Position numbers and translations under genes: made by a program | Shown: one piece after another, positions 16,925 through 27,200 of the stretch | How the letters are laid out: each line of letters opens with the position of its first letter | How positions within the stretch are numbered: position 1 is the stretch's first letter | Origin: Pedobacter punctiformis | GTDB taxonomy: Bacteria > Bacteroidota > Bacteroidia > Sphingobacteriales > Sphingobacteriaceae | DNA length: 64,000 bases | Assembly: GCF_027213715.1 (NCBI RefSeq) | Contig: NZ_JAPWGM010000001.1 | Coordinates: forward strand, 930,001-994,000 | Reading direction: 5' to 3' | Notes under the pieces: generated by a model | Told to the model about the DNA's origin: nothing | The model's database searches: none | The model's input: the letters and a program-made list of their open reading frames with translations, nothing else

Positions 16925-18358
16925 TTAATTCCACCCACCACCTAAAGCCCGATAAATATTCACTACGGCATTTAGCTGTTGTTTTCTGGTTTCGATTAAT
17001 TCTAATCTGGCTTCAAGCGCATCACGCTGAGTCATCAACACTTCAAAATAATCGACTCTGGCAGAACGAAAAAGATCGTTTGAAATATCCACCGACTGTG
17101 TTAATGCCTGAACTTGCTTTGCTTTTAAGGTATAACTTTTTTCTAAATTGCTAATGTTAGAAAGCTGGTTAGCGGTTTCGATATAGCCATTTAAAATGGT
17201 TTTTTCGTAATTATAAACGGCTTGTATCTGTTTTGCATTTGCGGTAAGGTAATTGGCTTTTATGGCGTTTTTATTAATCAAAGGTCCAGCTAAATCGCCC
17301 GCCAAAGAATACAACAACGATTCTGGAGTTCTAACCAAATAAGATGGATTAAAGGCCTGAAAACCTAATGTAGCAGAAATTCCGAAAGAAGGATAAAATT
17401 GTGCTTTTGCTACTTTAACGTCAAGTTTTGCAGAAGCCAAATCCAATTCTGCCTGTTTAATATCAGGCCTGTTGGCCAATAATTGAGATGGAATACCGAC
17501 TTTGACCAGAGGTGGTACTAAGACGTTGAAACTTTCTGTATCTCTTTTAATGGCCTGGGGGTATCGTCCCAATAAGAAATTAATCTTGTTTTCAGTTTCT
17601 GTAATGTTCTGTTGAATGCTGAACTCTAAGCTTTTAGAATTATACACTTCGGCTTCAAATTTACGAACAGCCAATTCTGTAACCCTCGTTGCTTGTTTTT
17701 GGATCTTCATCAACTCTAATGCATCGCTCTGTAAAGTAATGTTTTTCTTTATGATAGCCAATTGATTATCTAAAGCCAGAAGTTCATAATAAGAGTTGGC
17801 AACTTCGGCAATTAAGTTGGTTACCACAAAGTTTTTGCCTTCAACCGTAGATAGATAACGTGTTACCGCAGCTTTTTTTGCATTGCGGAGTTTATGCCAA
17901 ATGTCCACTTCCCAATTAGTGGTTAAACCAAATTGATAATCAGGCAGAACCTCAGGAACCTCTTTGCCGGGTGTAATTTCGGTACTTGCATCGCCCGCAC
18001 CCGAACTGGTATATCGACCAACTTTTTCAAATCCCGCACCCACGTGATAACCAACTGACGGCAAAATCTCGCCTTTTTTAGCCCTCACTTCATTTTTGGC
18101 GATTTCGATTTCCTGTAAGGTTACATTCAGTTCTTGGTTATTTTTTAACGCCGTATCTATTAAATCAACCAGATATTTATCATTAAAAAACTGGCGCCAT
18201 TTTATATTCACCACATTTGTAGTGTCTTTTAAATCGCTAAAAGCATTAGGAACATTTTTATTTTCGCTTTTTTGCGCCGTTTGTGGCACTTTGCAAGCGG
18301 TATAGGCCATGCAGATTAAAGCAAATCCGAAACCTGTATATATCTTCTTGTTAAACAT
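16925..18358 (-). CDS. RND efflux outer-membrane factor (TolC/NodT-like lipoprotein)
   Basis: A 477-residue outer-membrane channel subunit. The lipoprotein signal ends at C22 (MAYTAC). The body shows two repeated coiled-coil halves of the OEP family (for example VTNLIAEVANSYYELLALDNQL) with the conserved RPDIKQAELDLASAKLDVKVAKAQ region, split here at its family motif RPDI. ATG 18358 is chosen over an in-frame TTG at 18367; it overlaps the pump stop codon by 8 bp, so it is translationally coupled to it. It is the third gene of the adaptor-pump-channel operon. Exported substrates cannot be inferred. Confidence 0.9.
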   Translation of the reverse strand: MFNKKIYTGFGFALICMAYTACKVPQTAQKSENKNVPNAFSDLKDTTNVVNIKWRQFFNDKYLVDLIDTALKNNQELNVTLQEIEIAKNEVRAKKGEILPSVGYHVGAGFEKVGRYTSSGAGDASTEITPGKEVPEVLPDYQFGLTTNWEVDIWHKLRNAKKAAVTRYLSTVEGKNFVVTNLIAEVANSYYELLALDNQLAIIKKNITLQSDALELMKIQKQATRVTELAVRKFEAEVYNSKSLEFSIQQNITETENKINFLLGRYPQAIKRDTESFNVLVPPLVKVGIPSQLLANRPDIKQAELDLASAKLDVKVAKAQFYPSFGISATLGFQAFNPSYLVRTPESLLYSLAGDLAGPLINKNAIKANYLTANAKQIQAVYNYEKTILNGYIETANQLSNISNLEKSYTLKAKQVQALTQSVDISNDLFRSARVDYFEVLMTQRDALEARLELIETRKQQLNAVVNIYRALGGGWN

Positions 18359-21300
18359 TGTGTTCAATTTCTTCAGTTAATGGAAGTTCTTCTTCAACTT
18401 TAATCAGTTTTCGCTTTGCGGCAATGGTGGCGAAAATGAAGTATAAACCCGGGATGATAATTACGCCAAACACGGTACCAAAGAGCATACCTCCGGCGGC
18501 GGCAGTACCAATGGTTCTGTTGCCAATTTTTCCTGGGCCTGTAGCAATCATTAATGGAATTAACCCGGCTATAAAAGCGAATGAGGTCATTAAAATCGGG
18601 CGGAAACGCAAAATGGCAGATTCTATTGCCGATTTGGCTACAGAAACACCTTGACGATGACGCTGTGCGGCAAATTCAACAATCAGCACTGCATTTTTAC
18701 CCAACAAACCAATTAGCATAACCATAGCGGCTTGCGCATAAATATTGTTTTCTAAACCCATAATTTTAAGCAAAAGGTAGGTTCCGAAAATACCGGCAGG
18801 CAACGATAAGATAACGGATAATGGTAAAATAAAACTCTCGTACTGTGCAGCTAAAATCAGGTAAACAAAGCCTAAACAGATTAAGAAAATATAAATGGCT
18901 TCATTTCCCCTCGAGACTTCGTCTTTTGAAATACCGGCCCAATCAATACCAAAACCTCTTGGTAAAGTTTTTTGCGCCACTTCAGTAATGGCTTTAATGG
19001 CTTCCCCAGAGCTATATCCCGAACCAGATTGTCCGCTAATTTCTGAAGCATTAGACATGTTGTGGCGTGTAATTTCTGAAAGACCGTAAACTTTATCCAT
19101 TTTCATAAAGGCAGAAAACGGTACCATTTCATCACGATTATTTTTTACCGAAAGCTTTAAAATATCACTTGGCAAAGCTCTATATTGTGGTAATGCCTGT
19201 ACCATAACCTTGTACTGGCGATCGTATTTAATGAAACTGGTTTCATAATTACTGCCTACAAAGGTTGATAAGGTACTCATGGCATTATCAATAGTTACGC
19301 CTTTTTGCTGGGCCAGGTCATTATCAATATTTAGCATATATTGAGGGAAACTGGCGCTGTAGAAACTAAATACGGATGAAAGCTCCTTGCGCTTGTTCAG
19401 TTCGCGAACAAAATCATTACTCACCGTTTCCATCTTTTTATAGTCGCCACTCCCCGCTTTATCCAATAAGCGCAATTCGAAACCGCCTGCGGCACCATAA
19501 CCCGGTACAGCCGGAGGTTGGAAAAACTCGATAGTTGCGCCCGGAATATCTTTTGCTTTTTCTTCAAGCTCTTTAATTACATCAAGCGATGAGTTTTTGC
19601 GCTCGCTCCAATCTTTTAAGTTGATTAAGCAAGTACCTGCATTTGAACCTGTTCCTTCGGTAAGGATTTCATAACCAGCTAATGAGGAAACAGATTTTAC
19701 GCCTTCAACCCCCTTGGCTACAGCTTGTAAGCGCTTGGCAATTTGGTTGGTTCTTTCCAGTGTAGATCCGGCTGGTGTTTGAATAATAGCATAAACCATT
19801 CCCTGGTCTTCATTCGGAATAAATCCCGAAGGTACGGAGCTGTTTAAAAGCCATATTCCGATACAAAAGGCAATTAATGTTCCAAAGGTGAACAATCTGC
19901 GTGTAACTACTTTATCTAAAATGTTTTTGTAGCTTCCGGTTAATTTGTTAAACCAGTTGTTAAAGCCATCTAAAATACGGTCGATCAGGGTTTTATTTTG
20001 AGTCTTGCCATGACTGTTTTTTAACATGATGGCACATAAGGCTGGTGTTAAAGTTAAGGCTACAACACCTGAAAGGATAATTGCTGTTGCCATTGTGATA
20101 GAGAATTGACGATAGAAAATACCAACGGGACCTGACATAAATGCAACAGGTATAAATACCGAAGCCATTACAAATGTAATGGCGATAATGGCACCACTAA
20201 TTTCTTTCATGGCTTGTTGCGTAGCTTTTAATGCAGATATTTTACTGTGCTCCATTTTGCTGTGCACCGCTTCGATAACCACAATGGCGTTATCTACCAC
20301 CACGCCAATAGCCAAAACTAGCGCAAATAGAGTAATCAGATTGAGTGTGATGCCAAAGAACTGCATGAATACGAATGTTCCAATTAAGGATACGGGTACA
20401 GCAATAATGGGGATTAATGTTGAACGCCAATCGCCCAAAAATAAGAACACCACCAAACCGACCAAAATGAAGGCCTCAATTAGAGTATGGATTACCTTTT
20501 CGATGGATGCATCTAAGAATTTCGACACATCATAACTAATCTCATAATCTAATCCTTTAGGAAATGAAGATGTTTTTATTTCGGCCATTTTTGCCTTAAC
20601 ATCTTTAATTACCTGGCTGGCATTACTGCCGTAAGATTGTTTTAATACAATAGCAGCAGATGATTTTCCATTTAAGTTGGAATATAAGTTGTAAGCAGAA
20701 CTGCTGAAATCTACGTCTGCAACATCTTTAAGGCGCAACATTTCGCCGTTTGCACTGGCACGTAAAACAATGTTTTCGTATTGCTCTTTTGTGGTGTATC
20801 GACCAGAATATTTTAATACATATTCAAACGCTTGTGAACGTTTACCAGAACTTTCGCCGGTTTTACCTGGCGATGCTTCTAAACTTTGCTCATCAAGGGC
20901 TTTCATTACCTCGTCTGCAGAGATTTTATATGCTTGCATACGATCTGGTTTTAACCAAATCCGCATGGCATAATCGCGATCACCCAAAATATCGGCAAAA
21001 CCTACACCATCAACACGCTTTAACTCAGCTAAGATGTTAATGTCAGCAAAGTTGTAAAGAAAACTTTCGTTCATTTTAGGGTCTTTGCTATACAGGTTGA
21101 TGTACATAAGCATATTTGATTCTTCCCGGGTAATTTTTACACCTTCTCTTACTACTAATGGAGGCAATTTGTTGGTTACTGCGGCTACCCGGTTTTGTAC
21201 GTTTAATGAAGCCTGGTTAGGGTCTGTACCTAAATTAAATACAACCTGGATACTGGCCTCCCCATCATTTCCGGCATCAGAAGCAATATATTTCATCCCG

Positions 21301-21518
21301 GGAACGCCATTTAGGGCACGTTCTAAAGGAATTACTACAGATTTGATTAATAGTTCATTATTGGCTCCCGGGTATTCTGCCGTGATGTTTACCTTAGGGG
21401 GCGATATGGATGGAAATTGAGTTACAGGTAAACCGGTAATGGCTAAGGCCCCTAAAAACACAATAATTAGGGATATAACAATAGAGAGGACTGGCCTTTG
21501 AATGAATTTGGCGAACAT
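18351..21518 (-). CDS. RND multidrug efflux pump, HAE1/AcrB family
   Basis: A 1055-residue inner-membrane proton-drug antiporter. It has the 12-helix layout with two large periplasmic loops after helices 1 and 7. Family marks are LPVTQFPSISPPKVNITAEY near the N-terminus, the helix 4 proton-relay block IGVVVDNAIVVIEAV and the helix 10 lysine in IGLLGKNAVLIVEFA. At the helix 4 site D409 is present, but the residue that is usually a second Asp in AcrB is N410. This VDN form is known from other RND branches, so it need not mean loss of activity. It is the middle gene of the operon and overlaps the channel gene by 8 bp. Confidence 0.95.
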   Translation of the reverse strand: MFAKFIQRPVLSIVISLIIVFLGALAITGLPVTQFPSISPPKVNITAEYPGANNELLIKSVVIPLERALNGVPGMKYIASDAGNDGEASIQVVFNLGTDPNQASLNVQNRVAAVTNKLPPLVVREGVKITREESNMLMYINLYSKDPKMNESFLYNFADINILAELKRVDGVGFADILGDRDYAMRIWLKPDRMQAYKISADEVMKALDEQSLEASPGKTGESSGKRSQAFEYVLKYSGRYTTKEQYENIVLRASANGEMLRLKDVADVDFSSSAYNLYSNLNGKSSAAIVLKQSYGSNASQVIKDVKAKMAEIKTSSFPKGLDYEISYDVSKFLDASIEKVIHTLIEAFILVGLVVFLFLGDWRSTLIPIIAVPVSLIGTFVFMQFFGITLNLITLFALVLAIGVVVDNAIVVIEAVHSKMEHSKISALKATQQAMKEISGAIIAITFVMASVFIPVAFMSGPVGIFYRQFSITMATAIILSGVVALTLTPALCAIMLKNSHGKTQNKTLIDRILDGFNNWFNKLTGSYKNILDKVVTRRLFTFGTLIAFCIGIWLLNSSVPSGFIPNEDQGMVYAIIQTPAGSTLERTNQIAKRLQAVAKGVEGVKSVSSLAGYEILTEGTGSNAGTCLINLKDWSERKNSSLDVIKELEEKAKDIPGATIEFFQPPAVPGYGAAGGFELRLLDKAGSGDYKKMETVSNDFVRELNKRKELSSVFSFYSASFPQYMLNIDNDLAQQKGVTIDNAMSTLSTFVGSNYETSFIKYDRQYKVMVQALPQYRALPSDILKLSVKNNRDEMVPFSAFMKMDKVYGLSEITRHNMSNASEISGQSGSGYSSGEAIKAITEVAQKTLPRGFGIDWAGISKDEVSRGNEAIYIFLICLGFVYLILAAQYESFILPLSVILSLPAGIFGTYLLLKIMGLENNIYAQAAMVMLIGLLGKNAVLIVEFAAQRHRQGVSVAKSAIESAILRFRPILMTSFAFIAGLIPLMIATGPGKIGNRTIGTAAAGGMLFGTVFGVIIIPGLYFIFATIAAKRKLIKVEEELPLTEEIEHNV

Positions 21519-21539
21519 AAATTTTAATATTAAGCGTTA

Positions 21540-22622
21540 TTATTCTGCATCTAATCTCAAACTATTGATTACGCCTTTTGCATCCAGCAATTTGAATTTG
21601 ATTTTATCATCTTCTTTTACCTTTTGTACGCCGTCCAATAAAATCTTATCGTCTTCTTTTAAACCATTAGCTACAACGTATAAATCGGGCATTTCATTGG
21701 CTATAGAAATTTCTCTTGACCTTACTTTATTGCTTGCATCAACAACAAATACAAACTTTTTATCCTGAACTTCGTAAGTTGCTTTTTGTGGAATAACAAG
21801 AACATTTTTAAGTGGAACCAGCATTTGTATTTTACCGGTTTCACCATTTTTAAGTAAATTTTTTGGATTGGTAAACCTGGCTCTAAAGGCAATATTACCA
21901 GTTTCATTATTAAACTCACTCTCCACGGTTTCTACTGTTCCTTTTGATTTTAAAAGCTCATTATTGGCCATTAATAAATCAACAAGTTGTTTTCCTTTTT
22001 CTTTAACGGCACCAGCGTAGTTTAAATATTCAGGTTCAGAAACGTTAAAGTAGGCAAACATTTGGCTATTGTCTGATAAGCTTGTTAATAAAGCGCCTTC
22101 ATCAACCAAACTGCCCAGTTTAAGCGGAATACGGTCAATTGTTCCATCAAATGGTGCACGGATTTCGGTAAGCGCCAAATGCATTTTGGCAAGAGAAGTT
22201 TCTGCATTTGCGGCATCTAATTTGGCTTTTGCCATATAGAGTTCGTTTTTCGAAACCACATTTTTATCCGATAATAACTTGGTATTTTGCAACTCAATTT
22301 CTGCCGCTTTGGTTTCTGCTTGCGCTTTAAGCAATTCTGCCTGAAACATTTTAGGCATAATCCTAAAGAGTAACTGCCCGGCTTTTACCGATTGACCCTC
22401 GTCTACATAAATGTTTTGCAAATACCCTTTTTCCTGAGCTCTTAATTCGATGTTTCTAACCGATTTAATTTGAGAAACATATTCTTTTGTAAAAGAAGTA
22501 TCTATTTTAAGTGGTGAAGTAACCGTATAATTTGTTTCTTCTTCCTTTTCTTCTTTTTTTGAAGTACAACCTGTTTGATACAGCAAGGCACTCACCATTG
22601 TGAGCATTATAATTCTCTTCAT
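21540..22622 (-). CDS. RND efflux periplasmic adaptor lipoprotein
   Basis: A 360-residue membrane-fusion protein and the first gene of the efflux operon. The lipoprotein signal ends at C19 (LLYQTGC). The typical order follows: barrel-sandwich half motif (GYLQNIYVDEGQSVKAGQLL), alpha hairpin (about residues 95-150), second lipoyl half (IRAPFDGTIDRIPLKLGSLV), beta-barrel, and a membrane-proximal domain ending near NGLKEDDKILLDGVQKV. It is anchored in the inner membrane and links pump to channel. The 21-bp gap to the pump gene supports one transcript. The upstream region contains a short CCCTC/GAGGG inverted repeat (22652-22668) that might be an operator. Confidence 0.93.
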   Translation of the reverse strand: MKRIIMLTMVSALLYQTGCTSKKEEKEEETNYTVTSPLKIDTSFTKEYVSQIKSVRNIELRAQEKGYLQNIYVDEGQSVKAGQLLFRIMPKMFQAELLKAQAETKAAEIELQNTKLLSDKNVVSKNELYMAKAKLDAANAETSLAKMHLALTEIRAPFDGTIDRIPLKLGSLVDEGALLTSLSDNSQMFAYFNVSEPEYLNYAGAVKEKGKQLVDLLMANNELLKSKGTVETVESEFNNETGNIAFRARFTNPKNLLKNGETGKIQMLVPLKNVLVIPQKATYEVQDKKFVFVVDASNKVRSREISIANEMPDLYVVANGLKEDDKILLDGVQKVKEDDKIKFKLLDAKGVINSLRLDAE

Positions 22623-22816
22623 TACCTGATTTTATTTTAGCTTGGGCTTTACCCTCTTAGTTGAGGGCAAAATAAATGTAGGATTATGAAGTTTGTATGA
22701 ATTAAGGCAGCTTACGAGCGATAAAAGGGTTTTTGAAATATATTTTTATAAGAAATGTGATCTTTAAGCGTAAATTTTGAAAAGCTCAGAAAGTTCGTCT
22801 GGTTATATTGGTTGCT

Positions 22817-23038
22817 CTATTGACGTTGTTGATTTTTCAACGGCGTTAACAAATATTCAAGCCCGTTAACCCGGATTTCAAACATGGTAGCCATTAAATC
22901 ACCCAATTTCCCTTTCGGAAAACCTTTATCTTTGTACCAAAGCAAATAACTTTCGGGGATATTACAAATTAAATAGCCTTTGTACTTTCCGTAAGGCATT
23001 TGCATTTTTACAAGATCAAGTAGTAAGGTTGGGTCCAT
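22817..23038 (-). CDS. DUF3820 family small protein
   Basis: A 73-residue protein that matches the DUF3820 pattern over its full length: MPYGKYKGYLICNIPESYLLWY, the core G-x-YKG-x-L...P-x-SYL segment (quoted in part), then GFPKGKLGDLM. The family is widespread in Bacteroidota and was named putative quorum-sensing-regulated virulence factor from a Pseudomonas homologue; no biochemical role is settled. The start codon lies 1 bp after the stop of the AAA/DUF4143 gene, so the two are probably one transcript. The small gene may have been here first, with the ATPase added upstream. Confidence 0.75.
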   Translation of the reverse strand: MDPTLLLDLVKMQMPYGKYKGYLICNIPESYLLWYKDKGFPKGKLGDLMATMFEIRVNGLEYLLTPLKNQQRQ

Positions 23039-23039
23039 T

Positions 23040-24176
23040 TTAAAGTATAAAGTCTAAGTAATTATCTTTATTTATTGTTGAAAATAGTGCCTGAGGGTAA
23101 TTTTTAGCAAAAAATCCAGGAACCTTCTTTTTTTTATTTCCCCATTTAAAATCGGTTGCAATAATTTGTTCATTTTTGGTTTCTATTAAATCAATTTCCT
23201 GCTGGTCATATGTTCGCCAAAAATAATAACGGGTATTTTGTTGTTGATAATCCATTTTCTTTATGCGCTCGCTAAAGCAATAATTTTCCCATAAAATGCC
23301 CTGGTCATTACGAAGAGCAAGCAGCTTGAAGTCATTTATGATGGCATTTCTAATGCCATTATCGTAAAAGTACCACTTTGATGATTTCGTTACTTCTTTG
23401 CGCAAATTATTGCTAAAGCCGCCAACTTTATAAATGATAAATACCTTTGAAAGTAAATCCAGATAACGGTCTACCGTATTTTTGCTTAAACCCAAATTAC
23501 GGGAAAGCTCATCAATAGAAACTTCTGAACCAACCTGATAAGCAATAAGTTTTAGTAATTCCAATAATTTTGCACTATTCTGAATATTTTCGTACATCAG
23601 AATATCTTTTAATAAATAAGACCTTATCAATTCTGTTAAATATTGGGCTTTCTCTGCGATTGAATCTAAGTTAAATAACTCAGGGTAGGAACCAAAAATT
23701 AATCTTTCTTCCAGATTTTGAGCTGTTTGTAGTCCGTTTTCGCGTTCATTAAGTTCTATTTGTGCAATTGGATAAAGATAATAGGTTAAACTTCTTCCTG
23801 TTAGTGGCTCCCCTGTTTGTTTGGAAAGATCAAATGTGGATGAACCGCTGGCTATTATTGTTAAGTTCTTAAAAGAATCAATAAGCAATTTTAAAATCTT
23901 TCCTATTTCTGGAATAACCTGCGCTTCATCAATGACAAGCAGCTTTGCATTCCCTATTATGCGGGCATAATTGACAACAGTTCTTGTCGATAATAGGGCT
24001 TGTACATCCTGATCTTCTCCGTTTAAAGTAAGGGAATCAACACCCGCTTCTTTGGTGATTTTTTCAATGAGCCATGTTTTGCCAACTCTTCGGGTTCCAA
24101 ATAGCAGAATAACCTTATTCTTACCTATTCTATTCAGAATAACTGATTTTAAATAACGATTAATTTGGCCTTCCAT
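23040..24176 (-). CDS. AAA_14/DUF4143 family ATPase
   Basis: A 378-residue protein with three parts. An N-terminal P-loop ATPase carries Walker A G27-TRRVGK-T34 and Walker B LLVID83-E84-AQ. A winged-helix segment follows (about residues 205-255: SIDELSRNLGLSKNTVDRYL). The C-terminal DUF4143 domain has PD-(D/E)XK-like strands (QEIDLIE, then ATDFKW). The family is abundant and variable in Bacteroidota and archaea; its role is not established. The promoter overlaps a tandem palindromic repeat, and the ATG follows the -7 box by only 4 nt. It lies between mfd and DUF3820 and looks like an accessory insertion. Autoregulation through the winged helix is an inference. Confidence 0.88.
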   Translation of the reverse strand: MEGQINRYLKSVILNRIGKNKVILLFGTRRVGKTWLIEKITKEAGVDSLTLNGEDQDVQALLSTRTVVNYARIIGNAKLLVIDEAQVIPEIGKILKLLIDSFKNLTIIASGSSTFDLSKQTGEPLTGRSLTYYLYPIAQIELNERENGLQTAQNLEERLIFGSYPELFNLDSIAEKAQYLTELIRSYLLKDILMYENIQNSAKLLELLKLIAYQVGSEVSIDELSRNLGLSKNTVDRYLDLLSKVFIIYKVGGFSNNLRKEVTKSSKWYFYDNGIRNAIINDFKLLALRNDQGILWENYCFSERIKKMDYQQQNTRYYFWRTYDQQEIDLIETKNEQIIATDFKWGNKKKKVPGFFAKNYPQALFSTINKDNYLDFIL

Positions 24177-24180
24177 TGAT

Positions 24181-24214
24181 CAAATATATATATAAAAAAC
24201 GTTAATTTGGTCAA
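24181..24214 (-). promoter_or_regulatory. Promoter of the DUF4143 ATPase gene
   Basis: On the minus strand TTGACC (24209-24214) is followed after 20 bp by TATATTTG (24181-24188), a perfect -7 box. That box ends 4 nt before the ATG at 24176. The -33-like element lies inside the first 32-bp repeat unit, so a protein bound to the repeat would block the promoter. Confidence 0.6.
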
Positions 24215-24267
24215 TGAACTGACTGAATTAACGTTAATTTGGTCAATAAACTGACTGAATTAACGTT
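24198..24267. repeat. Tandem 32-bp repeat with palindromic arms (2.2 copies)
   Basis: Units start at 24198 and 24230 and differ at one base (tcaatgaact or tcaataaact); a third copy stops after AACGTT at 24267. Each unit boundary is the palindrome AATTAACGTTAATT, so the block can be seen as two spacers (TGGTCAAT-AACTGACTG) between AACGTT palindromes. It fills the interval between the mfd stop codon and the ATPase promoter. The arrangement suggests an operator array. Confidence 0.9.
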
Positions 24268-27200
24268 TTAATCTATTAATTCTAAAGTTTGTATGGCTTC
24301 CTCAACGGTGCTGATGTTGTCAAAAGCAATTCGCAGGGTATTTTTAACTTCTTTTAAGTTACACATTCGTGGGTGATTTTGAGCAAAAGTTAAAATCCTG
24401 GTAAAGGTGTTAGAATCAAAATAAGCCGATTGTTTGTCGCTTAAAAAGTAACCCCTTAAACTATTTTTCTTGAAACTTATTTTCTCAAAGCCAAGTTTCT
24501 TACCCAGCCACTGTAAACGAACAACACTCAACATGGTCTTTACCTGTGCTGGAACGGGCCCGAAACGATCGGCAAGATGTTTTTCAAAACGCTCCAGCTC
24601 TTCCTCATTTTCAAGTTTTGATAGTTCCGTATATAAATTGTAACGCTCGGTTATGTTGGTAATGTAAGCATCCGGAATGTACAGTTCTAAATCGGTATCT
24701 ACCTGCGTAAAGCCAACAAACGGTCGCTGCGGCTCATTTTCAAACAAACCTTTAAACTCGGCATCCTTTAACTCCTGAATGGCTTCATCCAATATTTTAT
24801 GGTACATTTCAAAACCAATTTCTGCAATAAAACCACTTTGCTCTGCACCCAGTAAGTTTCCGCTTCCGCGAATATCCAGATCCCGCATGGCTACATTAAA
24901 ACCGCTTCCCAAATCAGAAAATTCTTCGATGGCACTTAAACGTTTTCTGGCTTCTGAAGTAAGCGTTGATAAAGGGGGAGATAATAAATAACAAAAGGCC
25001 TTTTTGTTGCTCCGGCCTACGCGACCACGCATTTGGTGTAAATCACTCAGGCCAAACATGTGCGCATGATTAATAATAATAGTATTGGCGTTCGGAATAT
25101 CCAAGCCTGCCTCGATAATTGTTGTGGCCACCAAAACGTCTTTTTCACCGTTAATAAAATCGAGCATTACATCTTCCAAAGCATCGCCGTCCAGCTGGCC
25201 GTGTGCAATACCTATACGCGCTTTAGGAACAAGTTTTTGAATCATTCCACCCAATTGCATCAAATCATTAACACGGTTGTGGATGAAGAATACCTGCCCG
25301 CCACGATCGAGTTCAAACTGTACCGCTTCTTTAATTAATTTATCGTTAAAAACGTGCAATTCGGTGCTAACGGGTTGCCTGTTTGGTGGTGGTGTGCTGA
25401 TGATGGATAAATCCCGGGCGCCCATCAGTGAAAAATGTAAGGTTCTTGGAATGGGGGTTGCTGTTAAGGTTAAAGTATCAACATTTACCCTCACCGCTTT
25501 AAGCCGCTCTTTTGCTGTAACGCCAAATTTCTGCTCCTCATCAATAATCATGATGCCAAGATCTTTGAATTTTACATCCTTGCTTAATAAACGATGCGTG
25601 CCAATTAGGATATCAACTTTTCCGGTTGCAGCCTCGGCAAGTGTATCTTTAATTTGTTTGGAGGTTTTAAAACGATTAATGTAATCTACGGTAACCGGAA
25701 AATCTTTTAACCGTGAAGAAAACGTTTTAAAATGCTGTAAAGCTAAAATCGTTGTTGGCACCAATATAGCGGCTTGTTTACCTTCGGCTACCGCTTTAAA
25801 GGCCGCACGAACGGCAATTTCTGTTTTACCAAAGCCCACATCCCCGCAAACCAAACGATCCATCGGATGCGGCGCTTCCATATCTTTTTTTACATCCTGA
25901 GTGGCTTTTAACTGATCAGGGGTGTCCTCATAGATAAAAGAAGCCTCCAGTTCGGTTTGTAAATACCCATCCGGAGAAAAAGCTGTTCCTGCCTGAGTTT
26001 TACGCAGAGCGTAAAGCTTAATCAAGTCTCTGGCTATATCTTTAACTTTTTTTTTAGTGGTTTTTTTTAGCTTATCCCAGGCATCGGTACCCAGCTTATT
26101 CATTTTGGGCACCCCACTTTCCTTTCCGCTATATTTCGCAATCCGGTTTAAAGAATTGATGTTTACGTAGAGCAAATCGTTATCTGCATAAACCAAACGA
26201 ATCATTTCCTGGGTTTTACCATTAACCTCTACTTTTTCTAATCCGGCATATTTTCCGATTCCATGATCAATATGGGTTACATAATCACCCGATTTTAGCT
26301 CACGAAGGTCTTTTAAGGTAATGGCCTGGCTTTTTTGATAGCCCTTTTTAAGTTTGTATTTATAGTAACGGTCAAAAATCTGATGATCGGTATAAAATGC
26401 GGTTTGAATTTGCGGGTCTACAAAGCCCTCACGCAGCATGCTGTTAATCGGAGTAAACTTTGCCGTTTTATCAATATCATCCAAAATGGCATATAACCTT
26501 TCAATCTGCTTAACCGAATCTGTAAAAATAAAATTTACAATTCCTGCCTTTTCATTCTCTTTAAGGTTATGAATCAACAGGTTAAAATCTTTATTAAACG
26601 AAGGTTGCGGTTTGGTTTCAAATTCGAAACGATGCTCCGTCTGGTAAAAAAATTGTTTTCCAAATTCGATTAAAGGGAAATCCTGTAAATGATCGCCCAA
26701 CAGTTTTTCATCAGTAAAGGCAAATTTTGGATCAATCCATTCAGGGTTTTGACTTTTATCCGCTGCGGGCAGGGCTTTCCAAAGCTCTACTGCTTTTTTA
26801 TAGCCTGCTTTAATAATATCGAGTGTAAATTCTACATCTTTAAACCAAAGCTGCGTATCCTGATCGATGTAATCCAGGATGCTGATGTTACTTTCGGTTA
26901 AAAACTTAGCCTGAACATTAGGTACAATCGTAAGTGATTTTACGTCATTAACAGAAAGCTGACTTTCAATTTCGAAACTACGGATGCTTTCTACCTCATC
27001 GCCAAAAAACTCTATCCGGTAAGGCAAATCAGAAGAAAAGGAAAAAATATCGACAATACCACCGCGAATCGAAAACTGACCGGGTTCATAAACAAAATCA
27101 CGGCGATCGAAATCATAATCAATTAAAAATTCATTAATAAAATCAATGCCCAGTTTAGCTCCGATGCTAATTTCTAACGTGTTTTTTTCAAGTGCCGAAC

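Noticed and set aside
24198..24267. CRISPR-like array
   Set aside because: Only 2.2 contiguous copies with no variable spacers and no cas genes; it is a tandem operator-like repeat.
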